Source: Oscillospiraceae bacterium
GTDB taxonomy: Bacteria; Bacillota; Clostridia; Oscillospirales; Acutalibacteraceae
Length of the DNA: 7,833 nt
Direction: 5' to 3'
Assembly: GCA_902796295.1 (NCBI GenBank)
Contig: CADBOL010000013.1
Location: 1 to 7,833, forward strand
The notes below the pieces were generated by a model. That model saw only the letters and a program-made list of their open reading frames with translations. It was not told the DNA's origin and searched no databases. The translations under genes were made by a program, and so were the position numbers. Below, one piece after another: positions 1 through 6,280 of this stretch; the first letter of the stretch is position 1, and every line of letters begins with the position of its first letter.

Positions 1-1
1 C

Positions 2-196
2 CTGCCCGTCGGCACAAAGCTGAAAATCGGCGACGAAGCGCTGATTGAAATCACTCAGATAGGCAAGGAATGCCACGACGGCTGCGCGATAAGGGAGCTT
101 GTCGGTCAGTGCATAATGCCGAGAGAAGGCATATTCGGCATCGTCCTTGAGGGCGGAGTTGTCAAAGAGGATGATGAAATAATCATTTCGGATTGA
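2..196 (+). CDS. MOSC-domain protein, C-terminal part (5' end outside window)
   Basis: Reading from base 2, an open frame of 64 codons runs to a TGA at 194-196 with no start inside the window, so this is the 3' end of a gene. The visible protein has the strand-rich pattern LPVGTKLKIGDEALIEITQ, then GKECHDGCAIRELVG, CIMPREGIF and a short C-terminal strand. The pairing of GKECH..CAI with the C-M-P-R-E-G-I-F segment is typical of small MOSC domains. These are related to the C-terminal domain of molybdenum cofactor sulfurases and to the mARC/YiiM proteins, in which a conserved Cys is associated with the Mo centre or sulfur transfer. Here Cys residues flank H and I; I cannot say which one is functional. 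The protein ends right after the domain, so it is either a stand-alone MOSC protein or the C-terminal part of a fusion such as one with MogA. The next gene starts 34 bases later with no visible terminator, suggesting co-transcription with the importer genes. Confidence 0.8.
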   Translation: MPVGTKLKIGDEALIEITQIGKECHDGCAIRELVGQCIMPREGIFGIVLEGGVVKEDDEIIISD

Positions 197-230
197 ATCT
201 GCAGCTGATTACCGGAAAGGAGTGAAATGA

Positions 231-1244
231 ATGCAGGCGCATAAGCAAAGAGACAGTCTGTCTCTGCCCGTAATAATACTGCTGTTTGTTCTGCCGCTTG
301 CCGCTGTGTTTGTTTCGCTGTTTTTCGGCAGATATCACCTTTCTTTCAGCGAGGTTGTGTTTTCTCTTATTCGCCCTGATACTGTTTCCGCCGCTTCAAG
401 GGTTACGGTATTACAGCTGAGACTTCCCAGGGCGGTTGCCGCCGCTTTCGTCGGCGCTTCTCTCGCGGTGTCCGGAGCGGCGTTCCAGAGCGTATTCAGG
501 AATCCGCTTGTGAATTCCGGCATACTCGGAGTATCAAACGGCGCAGGCTTCGGTGCCTGCTTGGCAATAGTGTTTTTCGGCGGCGGAGTATACACATATA
601 TCTTTTCGTTTGTATTCGCGGTTGCCGCTGTGCTGCTGAGTTATTTTGCCGGCAGAATATCACGCGTCACCACTTCGATAACCATGATTCTCGGTGGCGT
701 TATAGTCGGCGCATTTTTCAGCGCCCTTGTTTCGATAATGAAATATGTCGCCGACCCATACAGCCAGCTTCCGTCCATCACTTTCTGGTTCATGGGCAGC
801 TTCGCTTCGGTTAATTATTCTCATTTTTATGCTCTTATACCGATGGGCCTGGGTTTGCTTCTTGTTTTTCTCTCACGCTGGAAACTCAATGTGCTTTCAA
901 TGGGAGAGAGAGAAGCCGCTTCGCTCGGCGTTGATGTCCGCAAGGCGCAGATCATGATTATCGGCGGGGCTACTCTCTGCACTGCCGCGGCAGTCTGTAT
1001 CAGCGGAACAATCGGCTGGGTTGGCCTTGTAATCCCGCATATCGGGCGTATGATTACGGGAAACAGCAATCAGAAACTCATCCCTGTCAGCATTTCACTC
1101 GGAGCCGGGTTTATGGTGATAATGGACCTGCTCTCCCGCACGCTTACAGGCTCGGAAATACCGATAGGAATCCTCTGCGCGCTTATAGGCACGCCCTTCT
1201 TCGTTTATCTTCTCAAAAAGACGAAGGGAGGATTCAGAGCATGA
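231..1244 (+). CDS. FecCD/BtuC-family ABC importer permease
   Basis: This is the integral membrane subunit of a type II ABC importer (iron-siderophore, haem, cobalamin or molybdate class). It acts as a dimer forming the substrate channel in the cytoplasmic membrane. At 337 residues it is full length for the family (about 330, ten helices). Visible family landmarks are R-L-P-R at residues 64-67, the GASLAVSGAAFQSVFRNPL stretch at 75-93, the cytoplasmic coupling-helix motif GEREAASLGV at 225-234, GWVGLVIPHIGR at 262-273, and the closing helix EIPIGILCALIGTPFF at 309-324. The start at 231 is supported by AAAGGAG at 216-222, eight bases upstream. An ATG at 227 runs into a stop after five codons and is not used. 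The stop overlaps the ATPase start by four bases (ATGA). The substrate cannot be read from the permease; the adjacent MOSC gene makes molybdate/tungstate a candidate alongside iron chelates or corrinoids. Confidence 0.95.
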   Translation: MQAHKQRDSLSLPVIILLFVLPLAAVFVSLFFGRYHLSFSEVVFSLIRPDTVSAASRVTVLQLRLPRAVAAAFVGASLAVSGAAFQSVFRNPLVNSGILGVSNGAGFGACLAIVFFGGGVYTYIFSFVFAVAAVLLSYFAGRISRVTTSITMILGGVIVGAFFSALVSIMKYVADPYSQLPSITFWFMGSFASVNYSHFYALIPMGLGLLLVFLSRWKLNVLSMGEREAASLGVDVRKAQIMIIGGATLCTAAAVCISGTIGWVGLVIPHIGRMITGNSNQKLIPVSISLGAGFMVIMDLLSRTLTGSEIPIGILCALIGTPFFVYLLKKTKGGFRA

Positions 1245-2047
1245 TTTTAAATATTGATAACCTCTCTTTTTCATATGATAAAACACCCGTGCTATCCGGC
1301 GTATCGCTGACAGCCGGAAAGGGCGAAATCGTCTGCCTCCTCGGCCCTAACGGCAGTGGAAAAACTACACTGCTTGATTGTGTTCTCGGTTTTCACAGAA
1401 GCTATAAGGGTAACATCTCGGTTTGCGGAAAAGACATTCTTCCGCTTTCCCGCTCCGAACTTGCAAAGCTGGTCTCCTATGTTCCTCAGTTTCATACTCC
1501 GACATTTCCTTACACCGTAAGGGAAATAGTCCTTATGGGAAGAACATCGCAGTCTGGGCTTCTCGGAGCACCGGGTAAGGATGATTATGAAATCTGCGAT
1601 TCGGCGATATCCCGTATCGGAATTGAGGATTTTGCGCAAAGGCCCTATACCGGGCTCTCGGGCGGAGAGCGTAAACTTGTACTTCTTGCCCGCGCCCTGG
1701 CTCAGCAGGCGCCGCTCATCGTATTGGATGAACCGACATCCTCGCTCGATTTCAAAAACGAACTGCTGTTTCTTGAAATAATAACGGACCTGGTCCGGAA
1801 TGACGGAATCACCGTGCTTATGGCCACGCACGCCCTGCAGCATCCTCTGTATTTTGAATCGGAAGGTGTTGCATGTCAGGCGGTTATGCTTTGCAAAGAT
1901 AAAGAAATCCGAAAGGGAAAACCGGGTGAGCTCATCACTCCCGAAACACTTCTTGAGGGTTACGGGGTCAGAGCGGCTGTCTGTGAAATAAAAGGCGAAG
2001 AAGGCAAAACCGTCAGAACGGTTGCCGTGCTGGGCAGTGATTTTTAG
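1241..2047 (+). CDS. ABC importer ATP-binding subunit (FecE/BtuD type)
   Basis: This cytoplasmic ATPase powers the importer formed with the upstream permease. All motifs of an active ABC ATPase are present in its 268 residues: Walker A GPNGSGKT at 35-42, Q-loop Gln at 83, signature LSGGE at 139-143, Walker B LIVLDEP at 159-165 with the catalytic Glu at 164, D-loop SSLD at 167-170 and switch His at 197 (MATH). The signature sequence and the C-terminal pattern KGKPGELITPETLLEGYGV are those of the FepC/BtuD branch, which pairs with FecCD permeases. About twenty residues follow beyond the usual end of that branch (AAVCEIKGEEGKTVRT and on), with no recognisable motif. The ATG overlaps the permease stop by four bases, and a GGGAGG at about 1226-1231 lies ten bases upstream. 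Confidence 0.95.
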   Translation: MILNIDNLSFSYDKTPVLSGVSLTAGKGEIVCLLGPNGSGKTTLLDCVLGFHRSYKGNISVCGKDILPLSRSELAKLVSYVPQFHTPTFPYTVREIVLMGRTSQSGLLGAPGKDDYEICDSAISRIGIEDFAQRPYTGLSGGERKLVLLARALAQQAPLIVLDEPTSSLDFKNELLFLEIITDLVRNDGITVLMATHALQHPLYFESEGVACQAVMLCKDKEIRKGKPGELITPETLLEGYGVRAAVCEIKGEEGKTVRTVAVLGSDF

Positions 2048-2060
2048 AAGGAGAAACCTT

Positions 2061-3137
2061 ATGAAACGATATGCGGCGATTGCAATTTCCGTTATACTTC
2101 TTTTTGTTTCCCTCTGCGCCTGCACTCCCGAAAAGCGTGATCTGACCGGTGATATTACGGTTACGGATTCTGCCGGCAGGGAGGTTTCGGTTCCTTCTGA
2201 GCCGAAATCCGTATGTGTTCTCTGCCCGTTTTCGGGCCCGGTAATCGTTATGCTCGGCCTCGGAGACAGAATCACTTCCTTTACAAACAACGCCGCAAGG
2301 AGCAGGCTGCTTATGCAGATATGCCCTTCTCTTGAAAACGCCGCGGTAGTCAAAAACAGCGGCTCGGTCAATGCCGAGGAAATCATGTCAAGAAATACCG
2401 ATCTTATGATAATAAACTCCGGCGTATATGAGAGCGAAGCGGAAAGGGCAAAAATCGAAGCAATCGGCGCACCTTATATCGTAATAGACTTTGAAACCAT
2501 TGAAGATCAGCTGAAAGCGGTTGAAATACTCGGGAAAACCTTTGCGAGAGAAGAAAAGGCTCAGAAATATATTTCTTATTTTAAATCGGTTATCGACCGC
2601 GCTGAGAAAAACGCTCCGGGCACCGGGAAAAAGCTTTATCATTCGGTAAACGAAGCCGTCCGCACGGATTACGAGGGAAGCTACTGCGCCGACTGGATAG
2701 CGCTGACAGGTGTTGAAAATGTCTCGGTTCAGAGCGGCAGACTCAGAATTGAAGGCGAAAAAGCATATACGACTCTCGAGCAGATATACGTCTGGGATCC
2801 CGATATCATTATCTGCAACGAGGCTATGGTTGACGACTATATTCTCAGCGACCCCAAATGGGAGGGACTCACCTGCGTGCAAAAGGGCGAAGTGTATCAG
2901 ATTCCCATAGGCATAACCAGGTGGGGGCATCCCTCAAGTTTTGAGACCCCTCTTGCGATTCTGTGGCTGATGAAGCTTCTTTATCCCGAAAGCTTTGAGG
3001 TTGATATGGATTCGGAAATCAGGTCTTTTTACAAGGATTTTTTTGATTTTGAGATAAGCGATGAATGGCTCAGCGCCATAATCGAGGGCTCCGAAATGCG
3101 CGAGCCGAAAACAGAGCATAAGGAGGATGCCGCATGA
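2061..3137 (+). CDS. Substrate-binding lipoprotein of the FecCD-class importer (Peripla_BP_2/TroA-like)
   Basis: This extracellular, lipid-anchored protein captures the substrate and delivers it to the permease. The start at 2061 is chosen because AAGGAG at 2048-2053 sits seven bases upstream and the protein then begins with a proper signal (MKRY, a hydrophobic run, then the lipobox-like L-C-A-C with the lipidated Cys at residue 21). The Cys at the -2 position is slightly unusual. The mature protein opens with ITVTDSAGREVSVPSEPKSV, the standard beginning of the BtuF/FhuD fold. A long central helix around 147-180 (EDQLKAVEILGKTF...) joins the two lobes. The second lobe carries the DPDIIICNEAM strand at 246-256, KGEVYQIP at 275-282 and RWGHPSSFETP at 287-297, a segment that lines the binding cleft in related proteins. 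At 358 residues it is full length. It is downstream of the ATPase by 13 bases and overlaps the next start by ATGA. Substrate is undetermined. Confidence 0.93.
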   Translation: MKRYAAIAISVILLFVSLCACTPEKRDLTGDITVTDSAGREVSVPSEPKSVCVLCPFSGPVIVMLGLGDRITSFTNNAARSRLLMQICPSLENAAVVKNSGSVNAEEIMSRNTDLMIINSGVYESEAERAKIEAIGAPYIVIDFETIEDQLKAVEILGKTFAREEKAQKYISYFKSVIDRAEKNAPGTGKKLYHSVNEAVRTDYEGSYCADWIALTGVENVSVQSGRLRIEGEKAYTTLEQIYVWDPDIIICNEAMVDDYILSDPKWEGLTCVQKGEVYQIPIGITRWGHPSSFETPLAILWLMKLLYPESFEVDMDSEIRSFYKDFFDFEISDEWLSAIIEGSEMREPKTEHKEDAA

Positions 3138-3871
3138 AAATGTTTGTCTGCATAGATGATACCGATAATTATGACAGCATAGGAACCGGTGAGCTCCTTG
3201 AGAATATGATGGGCGAAGCGGCGATAAAAGGCCTCTCCAAAGCAGGATTTACGGTCCGCTATCAGCTTTATATTCACGATGACATTCCATATACTTCCCA
3301 TAACAGCTCTATGTGCTGCTCGGCGGAAACCGGTGACCGCGAAGTGTTCACGGAGTTCTGTGAAAAGTATCTTGAAGAGAATTCGGCCGATGGTTCCGAT
3401 CCCGGGCTCTGCATTCTGACCGATGATTCATCTTTTGACTATTCCGCCCTGATTGAATTCGGAAAGCGTGCGCAGTGCGAGGTCCTCACAAAGTCTGATG
3501 CGTATAAAGCGGCGGAAGGATTCGGAGACGGTCTCCATCTGAGCGAGCATGGCGGAACGGGCGGCGGAATAATCGGCGCTCTCGCAGGAGCCGCCCTGCG
3601 CGCCGGAAAAGAAGAGGGCAGAATCAAAGGCAAAATTCAGCCTCTTCCAAATAAGTCCGAGTGGACCTTATCGGAATTCGCTTCGGTATTCGGCGTTCAG
3701 CGTTTTATCGATGAAGACGGAAACGAAATCACGGATAATCTTTCAATCAGATTCGTTCATCCCACGAAGCTGCTTTACAGTAAAGGACTGATAACAGGTG
3801 TTATCGTAAATGAAAACGGTCAGTTTATGCCGAAGCCGAAAATCAAAAAGAATAAAGAGAAAAAACAATGA
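3134..3871 (+). CDS. TiaS-like (TCKD-type) nucleotide-dependent protein, short bacterial form
   Basis: The N-terminus MKMFVCIDDTDNYDSIGTGEL (IDDTD at 7-11, Thr18 after the Gly) resembles the Thr18-Cyt34 kinase domain of archaeal TiaS, the tRNA-Ile2 agmatinylcytidine synthetase. Two further landmarks fit: IPYTSHNSSMCCSAE at 51-65, at the place of the family's N-P-x-x-P-x-K-T-R-x-N segment, and a glycine-rich loop HGGTGGGIIGALAG at 139-152, like the G-x-x-G-x-I-G-A-L-A loop of TiaS. The protein has 245 residues against roughly 420 in archaeal TiaS. It appears to lack the OB-fold and zinc ribbon that bind the tRNA, and ends in a very basic tail (KPKIKKNKEKKQ). Bacteria normally make the equivalent tRNA modification with TilS, so a tRNA role is unlikely. 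It starts inside the stop of the binding-protein gene (ATGA), and its own stop overlaps the start of the Cys-rich gene. I infer an ATP-using accessory function linked to the importer; the substrate is unknown. Family similarity is from motif memory, not a search. Confidence 0.7.
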   Translation: MKMFVCIDDTDNYDSIGTGELLENMMGEAAIKGLSKAGFTVRYQLYIHDDIPYTSHNSSMCCSAETGDREVFTEFCEKYLEENSADGSDPGLCILTDDSSFDYSALIEFGKRAQCEVLTKSDAYKAAEGFGDGLHLSEHGGTGGGIIGALAGAALRAGKEEGRIKGKIQPLPNKSEWTLSEFASVFGVQRFIDEDGNEITDNLSIRFVHPTKLLYSKGLITGVIVNENGQFMPKPKIKKNKEKKQ

Positions 3872-4071
3872 CAGACTGGATTAAAGAAAACGGAAGAAGC
3901 ATTTTTCGCGGAGGAAGGAATTCTTTTGCCGATGCAGTGCGAATAGCTGAGGAATGCGGGTTATTCTCCGAAGACTGTGAAGATGAGCTGGTGTGCGATG
4001 ATGAGGTCAGCTGCTATAACTGCCGTTACCGCCGCTGGACAGAGAAAAGCTTTGAGTGCATAAAAAGGTGA
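3868..4071 (+). CDS. Small Cys-rich protein, unknown function, coupled to the TiaS-like gene
   Basis: I do not recognise a named family. The 67-residue protein has no signal peptide or membrane segment, so it is probably cytoplasmic. Its N-terminal half looks like a short helical segment (FADAVRIAEECGLF). Its C-terminal half carries Cys at 30, 37, 43, 49, 52 and 64. The last four form C-x5-C-x2-C-x11-C in VCDDEVSCYNCRYRRWTEKSFEC, which could hold zinc or an iron-sulfur centre. Acidic residues (EDCEDELVCDDE) precede a basic aromatic patch (YRRW). It begins within the stop of the TiaS-like gene (ATGA), with no separate strong ribosome binding site beyond the A-rich GAGAAAAAAC, so translation is probably coupled. 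The tight linkage suggests a partner of the TiaS-like protein or a metal-binding helper of the transport operon. Confidence 0.75.
   Translation: MTDWIKENGRSIFRGGRNSFADAVRIAEECGLFSEDCEDELVCDDEVSCYNCRYRRWTEKSFECIKR
4064..4070 (+). promoter_or_regulatory. Ribosome binding site deciding the start at 4077
   Basis: AAAGGTG lies six bases before the ATG at 4077. This spacing favours 4077 over the in-frame ATG at 4071, which is directly abutting, and over the GTG at 4056, which lies inside the preceding gene and has no site. The site overlaps the end of the Cys-rich gene, which suits continued translation through the operon. Confidence 0.65.
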
Positions 4072-4076
4072 TGTTT

Positions 4077-5210
4077 ATGAATCGAAACATAAATTTAAGA
4101 CGGGCGCTTGCCTGCCCGGTCGCCGTCTTTATCATGCTGATATTTATCTTTTCGGCTTTTGCCGAGGGAGGAGACGGCTCCGGAGGCGGGAAGGATGTAC
4201 CCTTTCAATTTGTCTCATCGAGTATTCCCAACGGAGCGGAGGATGTTGAGACAGATACCGATATAGTGTTGCTTTTCAATAAAAACGTGGTCAATATAAC
4301 AGTCCGCGAAAACAATATGAAATGCTTTAAGCTCAAAGACAGCGGGGGCAGAGGAATCCCGGTTGATATTATAATGGGCGATGATCAGGTTGAACCGACG
4401 CAGGAAGTCAAACGCACGGTTACTGTAAAACCGAAATCAGACCTCAGCTCAGGCGAAACCTACCTGCTTATAATAAGCAAGGATTTACAGGCGAAAAACG
4501 GGTCATACCTCGGCAAAGATACTTATATCAGCTTTTCAACCGCCGCCGGCAGTTCTTCCCGGCCTGCCGATACGACATCCACATCTGCCGCAAGGGTTAC
4601 AACCGTAAAATCACCGGCTGCAGAAAAAAAGATTGTTATCACAAAAACCACAACCTCTGCGAAAGCGAATACAGCCGAAACGACAGCGGCAGAGACATAT
4701 CAGACTGCGGCAAATACAACAGCCGTGTCATCGGTCACGTTTACCACATCCGCCGGAAGAGTGACAAGGTCAACCCGCGCAGTGTCTTCGTCAAAGCAGG
4801 ATAAAGCGGGAAATACGGAAACTTCCTCCGTAAAAAAGACTGAATCCGTAAAGACAGAAACTGCACAGCGTACTTCGCAGGCCGATACAACACTCGTAAA
4901 ATCCACGGTTACGTTAACTCAGCCGGAATCCGTCACCGCAAGTGTTATATCGCCGGAAATTTCATACCCGGAAGAAGATACAGGTTATAAAGAATATGAA
5001 ACATATGAAGAATCCGAAGCAGAGTCTGAAGACTCATTTGCCGGAGATTCACAGACAGACCCGGCCGTCCCGGAGAAATTGACACAGGATGAACCGGAGG
5101 ATAAAACGGGTAATAAGACTCCTGTAATTATAGGAGCAGCTATTCTTGCGTTGGTATTGTCAGCCGTTTTTGCGGTTGCGATTATAAAAATAAAAAATAA
5201 AAAATCATAA
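4077..5210 (+). CDS. Membrane-anchored surface protein: one SbsA/Big_5-type Ig-like domain, Thr/Ser-rich stalk, C-terminal membrane helix
   Basis: The 377-residue protein has a signal peptide at about 1-29 (NLRRALACPV, a hydrophobic run, ending S-A-F-A before Glu30). A short Gly/Ser linker GGDGSGGGK follows at 31-39. Residues about 41-156 form one Ig-like domain of the bacterial SbsA (Big_5) kind, with the recurring pattern of FQFVSSSIPNGAEDV, IVLLFNKNV, SGETYLLIISKDLQAKNG and ISFST. Residues about 157-292 are very rich in Thr, Ser, Ala and Lys and are probably an extended stalk. Residues 293-345 are strongly acidic (YEESEAESEDS). A hydrophobic helix at about 349-370 followed by KIKNKKS anchors the C-terminus with the tail in the cytoplasm. 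No LPXTG sortase motif is seen. It starts five bases after the Cys-rich gene. A role in adhesion, envelope structure or display is plausible from the architecture only. Confidence 0.85.
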   Translation: MNRNINLRRALACPVAVFIMLIFIFSAFAEGGDGSGGGKDVPFQFVSSSIPNGAEDVETDTDIVLLFNKNVVNITVRENNMKCFKLKDSGGRGIPVDIIMGDDQVEPTQEVKRTVTVKPKSDLSSGETYLLIISKDLQAKNGSYLGKDTYISFSTAAGSSSRPADTTSTSAARVTTVKSPAAEKKIVITKTTTSAKANTAETTAAETYQTAANTTAVSSVTFTTSAGRVTRSTRAVSSSKQDKAGNTETSSVKKTESVKTETAQRTSQADTTLVKSTVTLTQPESVTASVISPEISYPEEDTGYKEYETYEESEAESEDSFAGDSQTDPAVPEKLTQDEPEDKTGNKTPVIIGAAILALVLSAVFAVAIIKIKNKKS

Positions 5211-5226
5211 AAGGAAGGAAACCAAC

Positions 5227-6147
5227 ATGAAAAAAACAACATCAGTTCTCAGCATCATTCTCGCCCTGTTAATGGTGTTCTCCGTAGTATCAAGCGCTGC
5301 GGATGCTCTCACCCTTACCTCGGCGGCAGCAGGAAGCGTTGATCTCCTCGCAGCGGAAAACCCGGAGATCGCGGCAAGCGACAGCATTATCCTTACATTC
5401 TCAAACAATGTTACCGACGAATCCGTTCTTGCCAACAACATCGGCAAAATCAATGTCAAGGATTCCGAAGGCAACAAAATCTCAACTGTCTCTGTCACCG
5501 CAGGCGGGGATAAGACACAGCTCTCCGTATCGCTCGGCGATATCGCAAAAGGCTCTTACACACTGACGGCAGCCAAAGGCATCAAAGCCAAAAACGAGAG
5601 CGAGCTTGCAGATAAAGTTGAGATAAAATTCACTGTCGCAAAGGGCAGCGGAAGCGGCTCAGGCAACGGCTCGGGCGGAGGAAACAATCCTCTTTCATTC
5701 GTGAGCGCCAAAGTTGATGATAAAGATCTGGCGGGAGCTGAGCTTGAAGGCAAAGAGACCATCGTCATCGAATTTGACCGCGGCATGAAGACCAACGAAG
5801 CGGATAACGCAAAGCTCATCGGCGTTTACAAGGCCGACGGTTCAAAAGCCGATTGCACCGTTCTTCCCGTTGATGATTCAAAGGATGAAACCAAGAGACT
5901 TGTAAAGGTTCAGCTCAATGAGCTTGAAGGCGGCGAATACACCCTCAAAATCGGCAAGGATGTAAAAGCAAATAACGGCAACACCCTCGGAGAGGATAAG
6001 ACCGTCAGCTTTACCGTAAAAGCTCAGGAAGAAGAGCCGGCGGAAAAAACCTTTATTGAAAAAATAGTTGATTTCTTCAATATGATTATCGGTTATGTCC
6101 GCGAAGCTTTAAACAAGGTTCTCGGCCTTGTGGGAGTTACTCTGTAA
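5227..6147 (+). CDS. Secreted protein with two SbsA/Big_5-type Ig-like domains and a C-terminal amphipathic helix
   Basis: The 306-residue protein has a classical signal peptide (MKKTTSVLSIILALLMVFSV..SSAADA; cleavage likely near residue 24-27). Two Ig-like domains follow at about 30-137 and 155-265, separated by a flexible linker SGSGSGNGSGGGNN at 141-154. Domain 1 shows IILTFSNNV and GSYTLTAAKGIKAKN. Domain 2 shows PLSFVS, IVIEFDRGM, GGEYTLKIGKDVKANNG and TVSFTV. An acidic spacer QEEEPAEK leads to a C-terminal helix at about 275-304 (FIEKIVDFFNMIIGYVREAL) that is hydrophobic on one side. There is no sortase signal and no ordinary transmembrane anchor, so the protein may be released, or held through this helix. 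AAGGAAGG at 5211-5218 lies eight bases before the ATG. Its codons look more C/G-ending than those of neighbouring genes, hinting at high expression. It is the last gene before the terminator, and a paralogue of the upstream surface protein. Confidence 0.87.
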   Translation: MKKTTSVLSIILALLMVFSVVSSAADALTLTSAAAGSVDLLAAENPEIAASDSIILTFSNNVTDESVLANNIGKINVKDSEGNKISTVSVTAGGDKTQLSVSLGDIAKGSYTLTAAKGIKAKNESELADKVEIKFTVAKGSGSGSGNGSGGGNNPLSFVSAKVDDKDLAGAELEGKETIVIEFDRGMKTNEADNAKLIGVYKADGSKADCTVLPVDDSKDETKRLVKVQLNELEGGEYTLKIGKDVKANNGNTLGEDKTVSFTVKAQEEEPAEKTFIEKIVDFFNMIIGYVREALNKVLGLVGVTL

Positions 6148-6149
6148 AA

Positions 6150-6174
6150 TTATTTTACGGTAATTCTAAAATAA
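6150..6174 (+). repeat. AT-rich inverted repeat after the stop codon
   Basis: TTATTTTA at 6150-6157 and TAAAATAA at 6167-6174 are perfect complements separated by nine bases. An overlapping alternative, GTAAAAT/ATTTTAC at 6144-6158, shares the left arm. The stem is weak because it has no GC pairs. It may help the transcript end or be processed just before the strong hairpin, or it may be only AT-rich intergenic sequence. Confidence 0.35.
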
Positions 6175-6185
6175 CTGCATTTTTA

Positions 6186-6220
6186 CCCCGCAGAGCTTGC
6201 TCTGCGGGGCGATTTATTAT
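6186..6220 (+). terminator. Intrinsic terminator closing the transporter/surface-protein operon
   Basis: CCCCGCAGAGC at 6186-6196 pairs perfectly with GCTCTGCGGGG at 6199-6209, giving an 11-pair GC-rich stem (effectively 10 pairs with a CTTG loop). The bases after it, CGATTTATTATAATT, are T-rich on the + strand but not a pure T-run. It lies 38 bases beyond the last Ig-like gene and before a promoter, the expected place for a boundary. On the other strand the bases after the hairpin are A-rich, so it is probably one-directional. Confidence 0.8.
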
Positions 6221-6280
6221 AATTCCTTCTCAGGCTGACTGTTTAATATGGAAATAGTTATTTTATTTTGAATAAATATA

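Noticed and set aside
2022..2060. Upstream TTG start for the binding lipoprotein
   Set aside because: It would put 13 charged or irrelevant residues before the signal peptide and lies inside the ATPase gene. ATG at 2061 has AAGGAG at ideal spacing.
1292..2386. Long open frame of 364 codons on the minus strand
   Set aside because: It lies opposite the ABC ATPase and the start of the binding protein, both with unmistakable family motifs. Its translation is low-complexity-like with no recognisable domain, and it is best explained as a shadow of + strand codon bias.
3859..3867. AAAAAAC heptamer near the end of the TiaS-like gene as a -1 frameshift site
   Set aside because: The heptamer is read as AAA AAA C in the gene's frame, not A AAA AAC as -1 slippage needs. 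The ordinary ATGA overlap already explains how the next gene is reached.
3134..3871. Naming this gene tiaS (tRNA-Ile2 agmatinylcytidine synthetase)
   Set aside because: The C-terminal tRNA-binding part appears missing, and bacteria normally use TilS-made lysidine for the same tRNA, so the archaeal function should not be transferred.
4056..4076. GTG 4056 and ATG 4071 as starts of the anchored Ig-like protein
   Set aside because: GTG 4056 has no ribosome binding site, and ATG 4071 abuts the AAAGGTG site with no spacing. ATG 4077 has six bases of spacing.
5157..5188. Possible promoter TTGTCA ... TATAAA before the second Ig-like gene
   Set aside because: The spacer is 20 bases, longer than normal, and the sequence encodes the membrane helix of the upstream protein. 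It is too weak to call without transcript data.
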